DNA from: CAIJMU01 sp035530275
GTDB lineage: Bacteria; Spirochaetota; Spirochaetia; Treponematales; Rectinemataceae
NCBI GenBank assembly: GCA_035530275.1
Contig: DATKVC010000018.1
Coordinates: 62,001 to 126,000, forward strand
DNA: 64,000 nt
Direction of reading: 5' to 3'
Below, one piece after another: positions 48,158 through 56,783 of this stretch (within the stretch, counting starts at the first letter, position 1; every line of letters begins with the position of its first letter). The notes under the pieces are model-generated. The model saw nothing but the letters and a program-made list of their open reading frames with translations. It had not been told where the DNA came from and did no database searches. The position numbers and the translations under genes were made by a program.

Positions 48158-50299
48158 CTAGAGGCTAAAAAGCAGCTCCTGGTAGGTCGGGAAGGGCCAG
48201 AGCTCGGCATCCATCACCTTTTCCAGGGCATCGGTCGCGTCGCGAAGATCGTCCATTTTCGGGACGACGCTCTCACGGTAGGTCTTGGCGAGGGCGAGGG
48301 GCTCATCCACCGATTGGGCAGAGGCGAGGGCGACGTCGAGCTTTTCGAGCTTGTCCGACAGGGTCTGGAGGAGGCCGGCCAGTTTCCTGCACAGGATCTC
48401 CTGGGAAGCCGCCGGGGCCCCGGCCGCCGCTATCGAGGCTGCCTCCGAGGCGAGCCTGGCGGCGAAGGTGGTGGCCGCCGGGAAAATGGACCGGCGCACC
48501 ATGTCGACCATCACGGCCGCCTCGATATTGATCTGCTTCGCGTAGCGCTCGAGGTAGATGATGGTGCGGCTCTCGATTTCTTCCTTTGTAAAGACGCCCA
48601 GGCGATTGAAGAGGGAGACCGACTCCGGCTTGGCGAATTCCGGAATGGCCTCGACGGCCGATCGGAAGCGCGGGAGCCCCCTGCGTTCGGCCTCGGCGGC
48701 CCATTCGCCCGAATAGCCGTTGCCCGAGAAGATGACGCGACGGTGGGTCCTATACGATTCGGCGACGATGGCGAGGGCTTCGGCCTCCACGTCCTTGCCC
48801 GCGGCCTTGGCCTTTTCGAGACGCTCGCCCCAGGCGCTGAGGACATCGGCCACCACGGCATTGAGGATGGTGGTCGGCGTCGCGACAGACTGCGAGGAGG
48901 CGACCATCCGGAACTCGAACTTGTTGCCCGTGTAGGCGAAGGGGCTGGTGCGGTTGCGATCGGTAAGATCGAGGGGGAGCTTGGGCAGGGAGCCGGCCGC
49001 CATGTCGAGGTGACTCGCCGCTGCCGCCTTCCCATTGCCGGCCGCGGTCTTGCCGGCGTTGCGTGACACGACGTCGTCGAGGATGCCCTCGAGGCTTTCG
49101 CCGATGAAGATCGAGATCACCGAGGGCGGCGCCTCGTGGCCTCCGAGGCGGCGGTCGTTGCCTGCCGTGGCGGCCGAGGCGCGGAGCAGGCCGGCGTGGC
49201 GATCGACGGCCTCGATGACGGCGCTGAAGAAGACGAGGAAGCGAAGGTCCTTGGCCGGCTCGCCCTCGGGCTCGAGGAGGTTGGCGCCCGTATCGGTGCC
49301 GATGGACCAGTTGATGTGCTTGCCGGAGCCGTTCATCCCGTCGAAGGGTTTTTCGTGGAGGAGGGCTGCCATCCCGTGGCGGCCGGCCACCTTCATCAGG
49401 GTTTCCATCACAAGCTGATTGTGATCCGCCGCGACGTTCGAGCTGGCGAAGACGATGGCGAGCTCGAACTGGTTGGGAGCTACCTCGTTGTGCTGGGTCT
49501 TGGCGGCGACGCCCATCGCCCAGAGCTCGGCGTTGATTTCACGCATGAAGGCCTCGACCTTTTCGGGAATGGCCCCGAAATAGTGGTCGGAGAGCTCCTG
49601 GCCCTTGGCGGGCACCGAGCCGAAGACGGTGCGGCCGGCCAAGACGAGGTCGGGGCGCTTCACAAAAAGTTCGCGCTTGACGAGGAAGTACTCCTGCTCG
49701 GGACCGACGGTAGAGGTCACGCGGCTGGTCGTCGTGTCGCCGAGGGCGCGCAGCACGCTCAGTGCCGCCTTGTTGATCGCGTCGCCGGATCGGAGGAGGG
49801 GTACCTTCTTGTCGAGGGCGTGGCCGTAGTAGGAGATGAAAGCTGTCGGGATGCAGAGGGTGACGCCGCTCTTCGTGCTCTTGAGGAAGGCGGGGCTGGT
49901 CGCGTCCCAGGCCGTGTAGCCGCGTGCCTCGAAGGTGGCGCGAAGACCACCGGAGGGGAATGAGGAGGCGTCGGGCTCGCCCTTGATGAGCTCCTTACCC
50001 GAAAAGGCCATGATAACCCTGCCTTCGCCCGCGGGAGCGATAAAGGAATCATGCTTTTCCGCAGCGAGACCGGTGAGGGGGTGGAACCAGTGGGTGAAGT
50101 GGGTGGCGCCCCGCTCGAGGGCCCAATCGCGCATCGCGCTCGCGACGACCTCGGCGACCTCGAGGGATAGTTCGGCCTTTCCGGACTGCACCTCGACGAG
50201 CTTCTTGTAGATGGAAGAAGGCAGGCGCTCGCGCATGACCGAATTGGAGAAACAATGGGATCCGAAGAGGCTGATGGGATTGACGGGCTCGGTGCTCAC
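48158..50299 (-). CDS. glnN: Glutamine synthetase type III
   Basis: Makes glutamine from glutamate, ammonia and ATP as a large homo-oligomer. The 713-residue length is right for GSIII (types I and II are far shorter). Family stretches include 'YFGAIPEKVEAFMREINAEL', 'AKTQHNEVAPNQFELA', 'LLHEKPFDGMNGSGKHINWS' and 'NRTSPFAYTGNKFEFRMVAS'. The start is a GTG with AAGGAG six bases before. It is transcribed from its own sigma-54 promoter and stands directly downstream of a NifA-like activator, so nitrogen status probably controls it. Confidence 0.97.
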   Translation of the reverse strand: MSTEPVNPISLFGSHCFSNSVMRERLPSSIYKKLVEVQSGKAELSLEVAEVVASAMRDWALERGATHFTHWFHPLTGLAAEKHDSFIAPAGEGRVIMAFSGKELIKGEPDASSFPSGGLRATFEARGYTAWDATSPAFLKSTKSGVTLCIPTAFISYYGHALDKKVPLLRSGDAINKAALSVLRALGDTTTSRVTSTVGPEQEYFLVKRELFVKRPDLVLAGRTVFGSVPAKGQELSDHYFGAIPEKVEAFMREINAELWAMGVAAKTQHNEVAPNQFELAIVFASSNVAADHNQLVMETLMKVAGRHGMAALLHEKPFDGMNGSGKHINWSIGTDTGANLLEPEGEPAKDLRFLVFFSAVIEAVDRHAGLLRASAATAGNDRRLGGHEAPPSVISIFIGESLEGILDDVVSRNAGKTAAGNGKAAAASHLDMAAGSLPKLPLDLTDRNRTSPFAYTGNKFEFRMVASSQSVATPTTILNAVVADVLSAWGERLEKAKAAGKDVEAEALAIVAESYRTHRRVIFSGNGYSGEWAAEAERRGLPRFRSAVEAIPEFAKPESVSLFNRLGVFTKEEIESRTIIYLERYAKQINIEAAVMVDMVRRSIFPAATTFAARLASEAASIAAAGAPAASQEILCRKLAGLLQTLSDKLEKLDVALASAQSVDEPLALAKTYRESVVPKMDDLRDATDALEKVMDAELWPFPTYQELLFSL

Positions 50300-50331
50300 A
50301 ATGGCTCCTTGGGTAGTAGTGACAACAATAG

Positions 50332-50347
50332 AGCAGGAAGCGTGCCA
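50332..50347 (-). promoter_or_regulatory. Sigma-54 promoter of glnN
   Basis: On the minus strand TGGCACGCTTCCTGCT has the -24 GG and -12 GC dinucleotides at correct spacing and differs from the consensus TGGCACG-N4-TTGCW at one base. Transcription would start near 50320, leaving a leader of about 20 bases that contains the glnN SD. Confidence 0.75.
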
Positions 50348-50441
50348 AGATAAGAACTTCGCGCGGAGACACGGAGGAAAGAGGAGAGCGCGGAGAGGGA
50401 AAGAGTGGAAAACAGCGGAAAGTTGGAGAAATGGGCGGGCG

Positions 50442-50471
50442 AAAAAGAAAAGGCCTGCCCCAGGCGGGCAG
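50442..50471 (-). terminator. Terminator of the NifA-like regulator gene
   Basis: CTGCCC (50455-50460) and GGGCAG (50466-50471) pair around a 5-base loop and are followed on the minus strand by GCCTTTTCTTTTTC. This T-tract separates the regulator transcript from glnN. Confidence 0.65.
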
Positions 50472-50521
50472 CGGGGCGGCCCCCTCTAGACTGCGATTTT
50501 GCGGAGAGTGCCCCCGAATTG

Positions 50522-50555
50522 CCTACGCAAATGTAGGTAAATTTTAGGAACCTAC
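50522..50555. repeat. Three alternating CCTAC/GTAGG half-sites
   Basis: CCTAC (50522-50526), GTAGG (50533-50537) and CCTAC (50551-50555) can pair in two mutually exclusive ways; TAGG-AA-CCTA (50545-50554) adds a small palindrome. They lie about 180-220 bases upstream of the glnN sigma-54 promoter, where activator-binding sites are expected, and they overlap the regulator's stop codon. Confidence 0.4.
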
Positions 50556-52087
50556 TTCTTTGTACGAAACCGTTTCCAGCTGATGTTGTACTTGTGCATG
50601 GCCAAGCCAAAACGGCGCTCGGTGATGCCGAGGGATTGGGCGGCCTTCGCGGCTATCCCGTCGGAGAGCTTGAGGGCTTCGATGACAAGCTCGCGCTCGA
50701 TGCGCGCGAGGGTTGCATCGAGGGTGGAGGTGGGCGCCGTCCCGGTGGAGGCTGCCGATTGCAGACTGGGCGGAAGGTGCCAGGCATGGATGACGCCGTC
50801 GGAGGAGAGGACGACGGCCCTCTCGATGGCGTTCTCGAGCTCGCGCACGTTGCCTGGCCAATGGTAGGAGGTCAGGAGATCCAGGGCCGGCGTGGAAATG
50901 CGAAGAATGGGTTTGCCGAGCCTCGCCCCGATCGTTTCGGCGAAATGATCGGCGATCAAGACGATGTCGCCCCCCCTTTCGCGCAGCGGCGGCATCCGAA
51001 GCGGAAAGACGTTGAGACGCCAGAAGAGATCCTCGCGGAACCTGCCCTCAGCGACTTCCTTTTCGAGTTCGCGATTGGTCGCGGCGACGATTCGCACGTC
51101 TGCCCTGATGCTTTCGCCGCCCCCCACCCTCTCGAAGCGCCTCTCCTGGATGACGCGGAGGAGCTTGGCCTGGACGCCCAGGCCGAGCTCGCCGATTTCG
51201 TCGAAAAAGAGGGTGCCGCCCGAGGCGAGCTCGAAACGGCCCTTCCTCCTGATGTCGGCTCCGGTAAAGGCGCCCTTTTCGTGGCCGAAGAGTTCGCTTT
51301 CGATGAGGGATTCGGGGAGGGCCGCGCAGTTGACCGCGACAAAGGGCCCGGAGGCGCGGGCGCTCGATTCATGAAGTGCCCTCGCCGCAAGTTCCTTGCC
51401 GGTGCCGCTTTCGCCCGTGACGAGGACGGTCGCGTCGGTCGGTCCGACCTGGGCGATGAGACCACGCAGCTCCGCCATCGCGGCGGACCTGCCGAGGAGA
51501 CCGTGGGAGTCGCCTGCCAGGGCGGGCCCCTGGGCCGCGGCGATGCCGGCGCCGAAGGCCCCGAGGAGTTCGCCGTCGCCCTCCTTGCCGCGAGGGAGGC
51601 CGTTCAAGGCCTCGTTTCGGGCATTCAAGCCCTGTCTGAGCCTGATCGCCTCGCCCACGAGGATGGCTATCCCCTCCAGGAGGGCGCGGGCCCGAGTCTT
51701 CGATATCTGATCGAATCGAAAGGCGAGGAGGGATTCCACCGAGGCCCCCGAGGCGACGGGAAGGGCGAGCCAGGAGCCGGCCTCATCCTGACCATCGACG
51801 AGATGGCCGCTTTCCAAGGCCATGCCGAGCGGCCCCTCGCCCATCGTCACGCGACGGCCGGCGATGGCGAAGGGGAGGCTCGAGGGGAGGAGAACGCGAT
51901 GATCGCGGCCGTCCACGACAATGGCGACGGCCCCATCTCGAAGCAGGGAACTCGATTCGAGTTCCCGAACCAGGGGCTCGAAGGCCTCACTGAGATCGGG
52001 ATAGCGCCCGAGGATTCGGGCAACCTCGAAAAGCATGGGGAGATCCTCGGCGGAGGGGCTCAACAGGCCGGTGGATTCCATAATCAT
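50552..52087 (-). CDS. Sigma-54-dependent NifA-like transcriptional activator (GAF-AAA+-Fis)
   Basis: A 511-residue enhancer-binding protein. A GAF-like sensor (about residues 20-180) precedes the AAA+ domain with Walker A 'GESGTGKE', the sigma-54 contact loop 'GAFTGAD', Walker B 'GGTLFFDEIGEL' and 'FREDLFWRLNVFPLRMPPLR', then a Fis-type helix-turn-helix ending 'AAQSLGITERRFGLAMHKY'. There is no receiver domain, as in NifA. Its place just upstream of the sigma-54-driven glnN makes that gene the likely target. The start is one of two close ATG codons (52087 or 52081); neither has an SD. Confidence 0.93.
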   Translation of the reverse strand: MIMESTGLLSPSAEDLPMLFEVARILGRYPDLSEAFEPLVRELESSSLLRDGAVAIVVDGRDHRVLLPSSLPFAIAGRRVTMGEGPLGMALESGHLVDGQDEAGSWLALPVASGASVESLLAFRFDQISKTRARALLEGIAILVGEAIRLRQGLNARNEALNGLPRGKEGDGELLGAFGAGIAAAQGPALAGDSHGLLGRSAAMAELRGLIAQVGPTDATVLVTGESGTGKELAARALHESSARASGPFVAVNCAALPESLIESELFGHEKGAFTGADIRRKGRFELASGGTLFFDEIGELGLGVQAKLLRVIQERRFERVGGGESIRADVRIVAATNRELEKEVAEGRFREDLFWRLNVFPLRMPPLRERGGDIVLIADHFAETIGARLGKPILRISTPALDLLTSYHWPGNVRELENAIERAVVLSSDGVIHAWHLPPSLQSAASTGTAPTSTLDATLARIERELVIEALKLSDGIAAKAAQSLGITERRFGLAMHKYNISWKRFRTKK

Positions 52088-52198
52088 ATCATTCGTAGTA
52101 ACAGTTCCCAGGAATGAGGACAAGCACTCGCGGCCGTCGGGAATGGGACTTCTTGAAAATGCTACAACTTTGTCGTTTTTCCCATAAGCAGCATAGCC

Positions 52199-52228
52199 TC
52201 GACCAAGAAAACAAAAATGCACTATTCT
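52199..52228 (+). promoter_or_regulatory. Candidate promoter of the chemotaxis receptor gene
   Basis: TCGACC (52199-52204), 18-base spacer, TATTCT (52223-52228) in the AT-rich gap between the divergent regulator and receptor genes. Weak match. Confidence 0.3.
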
Positions 52229-52272
52229 CCATATTCAAGTCCAGCAGGCGAGTCCGGGGACGAGGGGGTATC

Positions 52273-54498
52273 TTGTCTATTAAAACATCCATGAGGACCA
52301 AGCTCCTTGTTCCCATTCTCGGACTCCTCATTCTCTCCTTTCCCACCATGTTCGTGCTGATATTCCTTCAATCCAAAAGCGTCATCGAAGGCCTTGCCCT
52401 CGATAAGACGGTCGCCATCGCCCGCCAGCATGCCCTCGCCGTGGAAATCAGGCTGGAAGCCGCCGCCCAGGTCGCCCAGACGACAGCCTCGGCCTTCTCC
52501 GTCCTCGAATCGCGCCCGGACAGGAACCGCAGCCTCGGCGCGGCCCTCGCCTCAGGGATACTGGCGAGCAACGCAGACCTCAATTCCATCGGCATCGGCT
52601 TCGAGCCGGGCATCTGGGACGCAAGCGCCAAGGACCGGGCTTTTTCCGACCAGTCCGGCCGCTATGGGGTCCAGGCCATGCGCAGGAGCGAGGGAGCGGA
52701 GGTTTCGGCGCTGGACTCGGTCGACGCAAACTTCTGGTACTCGGAGGCCCACAGACTCGGCAAGGTCACGATGACCGAGCCCATCATCCAGCCGGGAAGC
52801 AGGGTTTTCACGACGATGATAGCCGCGCCGATCATGAAGGGCGACGCCTTCGTCGGCGCGGTCGGAGCCGAGCTCTCCCTCGAGGACCTACGATCCCTGA
52901 TCCTCGAAGGCGCCTCGAAGCAGTCGGGCATCACCGCCCTCTATTCGAACGGGGGCCTCGTCCTCTCGCACTTCGACCAGACGAGGGAAGGCAAGTCGGT
53001 TCGCGAGATCGAAGGCGACATCCTCGGCGACAAGGTCGAGGATTTTCTCCGGGCCGTTTCCGACGGGAAGGAATATGTGACGAGGACCTCCTCGAGTTTC
53101 TTCGGTTCGGAGGCCATCCTCGCGGTGGAGCCCGTGACCGTGGGCGCGACCGACGCGCCCTGGGCCATGGCCACCTATGTTCCCCTCGCCTTCGTGAAGG
53201 AAAGCCAGAACAAGGTCCTCATCGCCATGATCGGCATCGGGGGCGGAACCTTCATCGCCCTGTTCATACTTGTGTTCTTCATTTCGAGGCCGATCATCCG
53301 CCCCCTCAGGATGAGCGCGGACCTCCTCGCCGACATCGCCCACGGCGACGGGGACCTCACCAAGCGACTTCCCGTCGGCAGCGAGGACGAGACCGGCACG
53401 ATGGCCCGCCATTTCAACGCCTTCATGGACAAGTTGGAAATCATCGTCGCGAGCCTCCGCGTCTCGGGCAAGGCCCTCGGCGAAACCGGCGCCGTGCTTG
53501 CCTCGACCACGGAGGGCGTCGCGACGGCCGTCGACGAGATCGTCGACAGCGCCCGCGACATCAACGGCAAGGTCGAACGCCAGGCGGAAAGCGTCCGCAA
53601 CGCCACCGAGAAGGTCGACGAGATAGCCCGTTCCATCGACGGCCTGGACGGGATGATCGAGGAGCAGACGGCGTCGATCACCGAATCGAGCGCCTCTATC
53701 GAGGAGATGGTCGCCAACATCGCCTCGGTCGGCAAGAGCGTCGACCGCCTCGGCGGCAATTTCGAGACCCTCCTCGAGGCCTCTGATTCGGGCAGGACCA
53801 GCCTCGGCGAGCTCACCGCCGCGATAAAGGCCATCGCCGAGCGCTCGGAAAGCCTCCTCGAAACGAACAAGGTAATTGCGAATATCGCGAGCCAGACGAA
53901 CCTGCTCGCGATGAACGCGGCCATCGAGGCCGCCCACGCCGGCGAGGCGGGCGCGGGATTCTCCGTCGTCGCCGACGAGATCCGCAAGCTCGCCGAAATG
54001 TCCGCCGCGCGTGCGAAGGCCACGGCCAAGGATCTGCGCCAGATCAAGGGGGCCGTCGACGGCATGGTCGACACCTCCGTCGGCGCGGAAAACGGTTTCT
54101 CCAAGATCCTCGAGCTCATCCGCGGCCTCGACGGGCTCCGCAAGGAGATCGAATACGCGATGAGCGAGCAGAGCACCGGCTCCTCGCAGATCCTCGAGGC
54201 CCTCGGCCACATGAACTCGATAACGGCCGACATCAGGTCGGGCTCGAGCGGCATGGCGCGGGGTGGTCGGAGCGTACGCGATGCGATGACGGAGATCACG
54301 AGCCTTTCTGAGGAGATCGAACGCGGGATGGCGGGCATCGCGAAGTCCGCCGAGGCGATATCAGCCTCGATGGAGACTGCAGCGGCTCTCAGCGAGGCGA
54401 ACGAGGAGCATATCGGCAAGGTCCTCGCCGAGGCTTCGAAGTTCGTCATTTCGGACGGTTCCGCCCGCGGGGGGGAAGAAGATCCGCCGCCCGTTTGA
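52273..54498 (+). CDS. Methyl-accepting chemotaxis protein with dCache-like sensor
   Basis: A 741-residue receptor: first membrane helix (about residues 12-34), a large extracytoplasmic sensor (about 40-305) with dCache-like segments ('GIGFEPGIWDASAKD', 'MIAAPIMKGDAFVGAVGAEL'), second helix (about 315-340), HAMP, and a cytoplasmic signalling hairpin with the conserved tip 'IANIASQTNLLAMNAAIEAAHAG' close to the MCP consensus. The ligand is unknown. I prefer a TTG start with GAGGGGG upstream; the ATG 18 bases later gives 735 residues and has no SD. Confidence 0.93.
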   Translation: MSIKTSMRTKLLVPILGLLILSFPTMFVLIFLQSKSVIEGLALDKTVAIARQHALAVEIRLEAAAQVAQTTASAFSVLESRPDRNRSLGAALASGILASNADLNSIGIGFEPGIWDASAKDRAFSDQSGRYGVQAMRRSEGAEVSALDSVDANFWYSEAHRLGKVTMTEPIIQPGSRVFTTMIAAPIMKGDAFVGAVGAELSLEDLRSLILEGASKQSGITALYSNGGLVLSHFDQTREGKSVREIEGDILGDKVEDFLRAVSDGKEYVTRTSSSFFGSEAILAVEPVTVGATDAPWAMATYVPLAFVKESQNKVLIAMIGIGGGTFIALFILVFFISRPIIRPLRMSADLLADIAHGDGDLTKRLPVGSEDETGTMARHFNAFMDKLEIIVASLRVSGKALGETGAVLASTTEGVATAVDEIVDSARDINGKVERQAESVRNATEKVDEIARSIDGLDGMIEEQTASITESSASIEEMVANIASVGKSVDRLGGNFETLLEASDSGRTSLGELTAAIKAIAERSESLLETNKVIANIASQTNLLAMNAAIEAAHAGEAGAGFSVVADEIRKLAEMSAARAKATAKDLRQIKGAVDGMVDTSVGAENGFSKILELIRGLDGLRKEIEYAMSEQSTGSSQILEALGHMNSITADIRSGSSGMARGGRSVRDAMTEITSLSEEIERGMAGIAKSAEAISASMETAAALSEANEEHIGKVLAEASKFVISDGSARGGEEDPPPV

Positions 54499-54522
54499 TT
54501 CGGCCGCGCGGCCTGCTATACT
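54495..54522 (+). promoter_or_regulatory. Candidate leaderless promoter of the flavoprotein gene
   Basis: TTGATT (54495-54500) overlaps the receptor stop codon; 16 bases later TATACT (54517-54522) lies 9 bases before the ATG at 54532. No SD is present. Confidence 0.5.
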
Positions 54523-54531
54523 CGTGCCGAC

Positions 54532-55827
54532 ATGGAACACTACGACGTAGTCATCGTCGGCACGGGTCCCGCCGGACTCGGCGCCGCCTTCGGCCTTCTC
54601 GAGGGGACTAAGCCGCCCTCGATCCTCCTCCTCGACCGCCACAGCTATTCCTCGGGCGGCCTGCGCAACGACTGCAAGATGAACTTCAGCTGGCCCATCG
54701 GCTTTCCGGCCGGAGTCTGGGAAGAGTCTGCGGCCCTGCCCTACCTCAGGCGCGTCGAGGACTTCCTCAAGCCGACCATCCTCGAGAAGCGCAACGTCTC
54801 GGTCTACGCGAAGCGCGCCTCCCGCCTCGGCACGAGCCTCCTCGAGATACGCCAGGCCCACCTCGGCACCGATGGCGGCCTCGAGCTCATCAAGCGGCTG
54901 ATGGCCGACCTTGTTGCGCGAGGGGTCGCCTTCGGCCTCGGCGAGCAGGTCCACGGGGTCGAGGCCGCGCCCGCCGGATCGCATGGTTGGATCGTGAAGA
55001 CGGACAAACGCGAGATCGTCTGCCGCGATCTCGTCATCGCCCCGGGCCGGGGCGGCTTCGCCTTCCTCCAAGACGTGATGAGCGCCCTGGGCATCGAGTA
55101 CACGGACAACGTCGTCGACATCGGCATCCGCGTCGAGGCCCGCGAGGATCGCTACCCGATCGTCAAGGACTATTACGATCCCAAGTTCCTCTTTCCCCTC
55201 AAGACGCGAACCTTCTGCACCAACTCGCGGGCGGCCCACGTCGTGCAGGAAAAATATGAAGATGGCGACGGCAAGCCCTGGTATTCGGTAAACGGCCACG
55301 CCTGGTCGGAGTCGCGGCCCGCCAACGGCCTGGCGAATTTCGCCCTATTGCGTACGATAACGCTTACCCAGCCCCTCGCCAGCGGCCAGGCCTACGCCCG
55401 CATGCTCGGCGTGCAGGCCAGCCTTCTCGGCGGCGGCGCCCCGATCGTGCAGCGCGTCGGCGATTTCCGTCTCGGCAAGCGCTCGAAGGCGGCGGGGCTC
55501 AACGGGGACCTCTACGATTTCGAGCCGACGCTTCAATCGGCCACGCCCGGCGACCTCGCCCTCGCCTGCCCGGGCAAGATTCTCGAGGCCCTGTGGAAGG
55601 CCATGAAGACCCTCGACACCATCGTGCCGGGCATCCTCCATCCGAGCACGCTGATGTATTATCCCGAGATCAAGCTCTACGCGAATCGCCCCGTCTTCAT
55701 GGACGGAAATTTCCAGGCCCTGCCCCGGCTGTGGTTGATCGGCGACGGGGCAGGCACGAGCCGCGGCATCACCGCGGCCTGGGCCTCGGGATTGAGGGCG
55801 GCCGACGGGATCAGTTCAGCGACCTGA
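54532..55827 (+). CDS. FAD-dependent dehydrogenase (COG2509-like)
   Basis: A 431-residue flavoprotein with the N-terminal dinucleotide fold 'DVVIVGTGPAGLGAAFGLLE', a second 'VIAPGRGGFAFLQDVM' segment mid-protein and the FAD-closing motif 'LWLIGDGAGTSRGITAAWASG' near the end. 'SGGLRNDCKMNFS' and 'TFCTNSRAAHVV' are typical of the uncharacterised COG2509 dehydrogenases seen in anaerobes and spirochaetes. The substrate is unknown. It converges on the EamA gene with an 18-base gap. Confidence 0.87.
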   Translation: MEHYDVVIVGTGPAGLGAAFGLLEGTKPPSILLLDRHSYSSGGLRNDCKMNFSWPIGFPAGVWEESAALPYLRRVEDFLKPTILEKRNVSVYAKRASRLGTSLLEIRQAHLGTDGGLELIKRLMADLVARGVAFGLGEQVHGVEAAPAGSHGWIVKTDKREIVCRDLVIAPGRGGFAFLQDVMSALGIEYTDNVVDIGIRVEAREDRYPIVKDYYDPKFLFPLKTRTFCTNSRAAHVVQEKYEDGDGKPWYSVNGHAWSESRPANGLANFALLRTITLTQPLASGQAYARMLGVQASLLGGGAPIVQRVGDFRLGKRSKAAGLNGDLYDFEPTLQSATPGDLALACPGKILEALWKAMKTLDTIVPGILHPSTLMYYPEIKLYANRPVFMDGNFQALPRLWLIGDGAGTSRGITAAWASGLRAADGISSAT

Positions 55828-55845
55828 TCCTGTCGCGGCGCTCCG

Positions 55846-56733
55846 TCACCCGCGCGGTGCGCTCCTCTTTGTCGGCATCGTCGCGAGATAGACTCCTGCG
55901 ATCGCGACGACCGCGCCAGCCCATTGGCTCGCGGACAGTCTGTCGCCCAGGATGAAAAAAGCCGCGATCACCGACACCACGGGGATGAGGTTGATGAAGA
56001 CGCTCGAGGCGCCGGGGCCGAGGCTGTCCAGTGCCATGATGTAGAGCCAGTAGCCGAGGGCCGAGCAGAAGATCCCGAGGTACAGGATGTTGAGGATGGC
56101 GGCCGAGCTCGGCACCCGCCAGGACGCCGATTCGGCCAGCGCGAAGGGGATGAAGCCGATGAAGCCGAAGAGGGTCTGCCAGAAGGTGACCGCCACCTGG
56201 CCGTAGCGGCCGGAAATCCTCCGCGTTATGAAGGCATAGACCACCCAGCTCAGTGCGGCGAGGCCCATGAAGAGGTAGCCGGGCAGCGACGAAGTGCCCC
56301 CGCCCGTGCCCGCGACGATGAGGACGACGCCGCCGAGCGAGAGGGCCGCCCCCGCCCAGGATCTCCAGGACAGCCTCGTACGCAGGAAGATCCGCTCGGC
56401 GAGCATGGTCACGACGGGAATGGTACCTACTATTATCGATGATTCCGAGGCCGAAAGCCGCTTCACCCCGTTGTTCTCGCCGAAAAAATAGAAGGTATAG
56501 CCCACGAGGCCGCCCACGACGAGCATGGGGATGTCGCGTGCCTTCACGCGAAGATCCTCCTTCACCGCCAGGGCGATGAGGGGGAGGAGGAGGATGGCCA
56601 CCGCGAAGCGCGCGAGCCCGAGGGTCATCGGCGGAACCTCGGCGATGGCAGTCTTGATCGAGAGAAAGGAAAGGCCCCAGAGAAAGGCCGTGGCGAGCCC
56701 GAAGGCCCTGGCGGTCGAGCGATCTTTCGTCAT
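55846..56733 (-). CDS. EamA-family (DMT) transporter
   Basis: A 295-residue membrane protein of ten helices in two EamA repeats (about residues 8-140 and 150-285), with 'ATAFLWGLSFLSIKTAI' and 'ARFAVAILLLPLIAL' in the first and 'SVFINLIPVVSVIAAFFILGD' in the second. This drug/metabolite transporter superfamily exports or imports small metabolites; the substrate cannot be told. It is downstream of the SpoIIE gene but has its own promoter in the gap. Confidence 0.93.
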   Translation of the reverse strand: MTKDRSTARAFGLATAFLWGLSFLSIKTAIAEVPPMTLGLARFAVAILLLPLIALAVKEDLRVKARDIPMLVVGGLVGYTFYFFGENNGVKRLSASESSIIVGTIPVVTMLAERIFLRTRLSWRSWAGAALSLGGVVLIVAGTGGGTSSLPGYLFMGLAALSWVVYAFITRRISGRYGQVAVTFWQTLFGFIGFIPFALAESASWRVPSSAAILNILYLGIFCSALGYWLYIMALDSLGPGASSVFINLIPVVSVIAAFFILGDRLSASQWAGAVVAIAGVYLATMPTKRSAPRG

Positions 56734-56740
56734 GGCCGCC

Positions 56741-56770
56741 AGTCTAGGCGAATAGGGCCTTGACTGTCCA
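56741..56770 (-). promoter_or_regulatory. Candidate leaderless promoter of the EamA gene
   Basis: Minus strand TGGACA (56770-56765), 18-base spacer, TAGACT (56746-56741), 7 bases to the ATG at 56733. No SD. Confidence 0.5.
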
Positions 56771-56783
56771 TGCCGGCCCCGCC

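Noticed and set aside
50211..50489. A 92-codon plus-strand frame over the glnN control region
   Set aside because: Lys/Arg-rich chance reading of a purine-rich stretch that contains the sigma-54 promoter and a terminator on the other strand.
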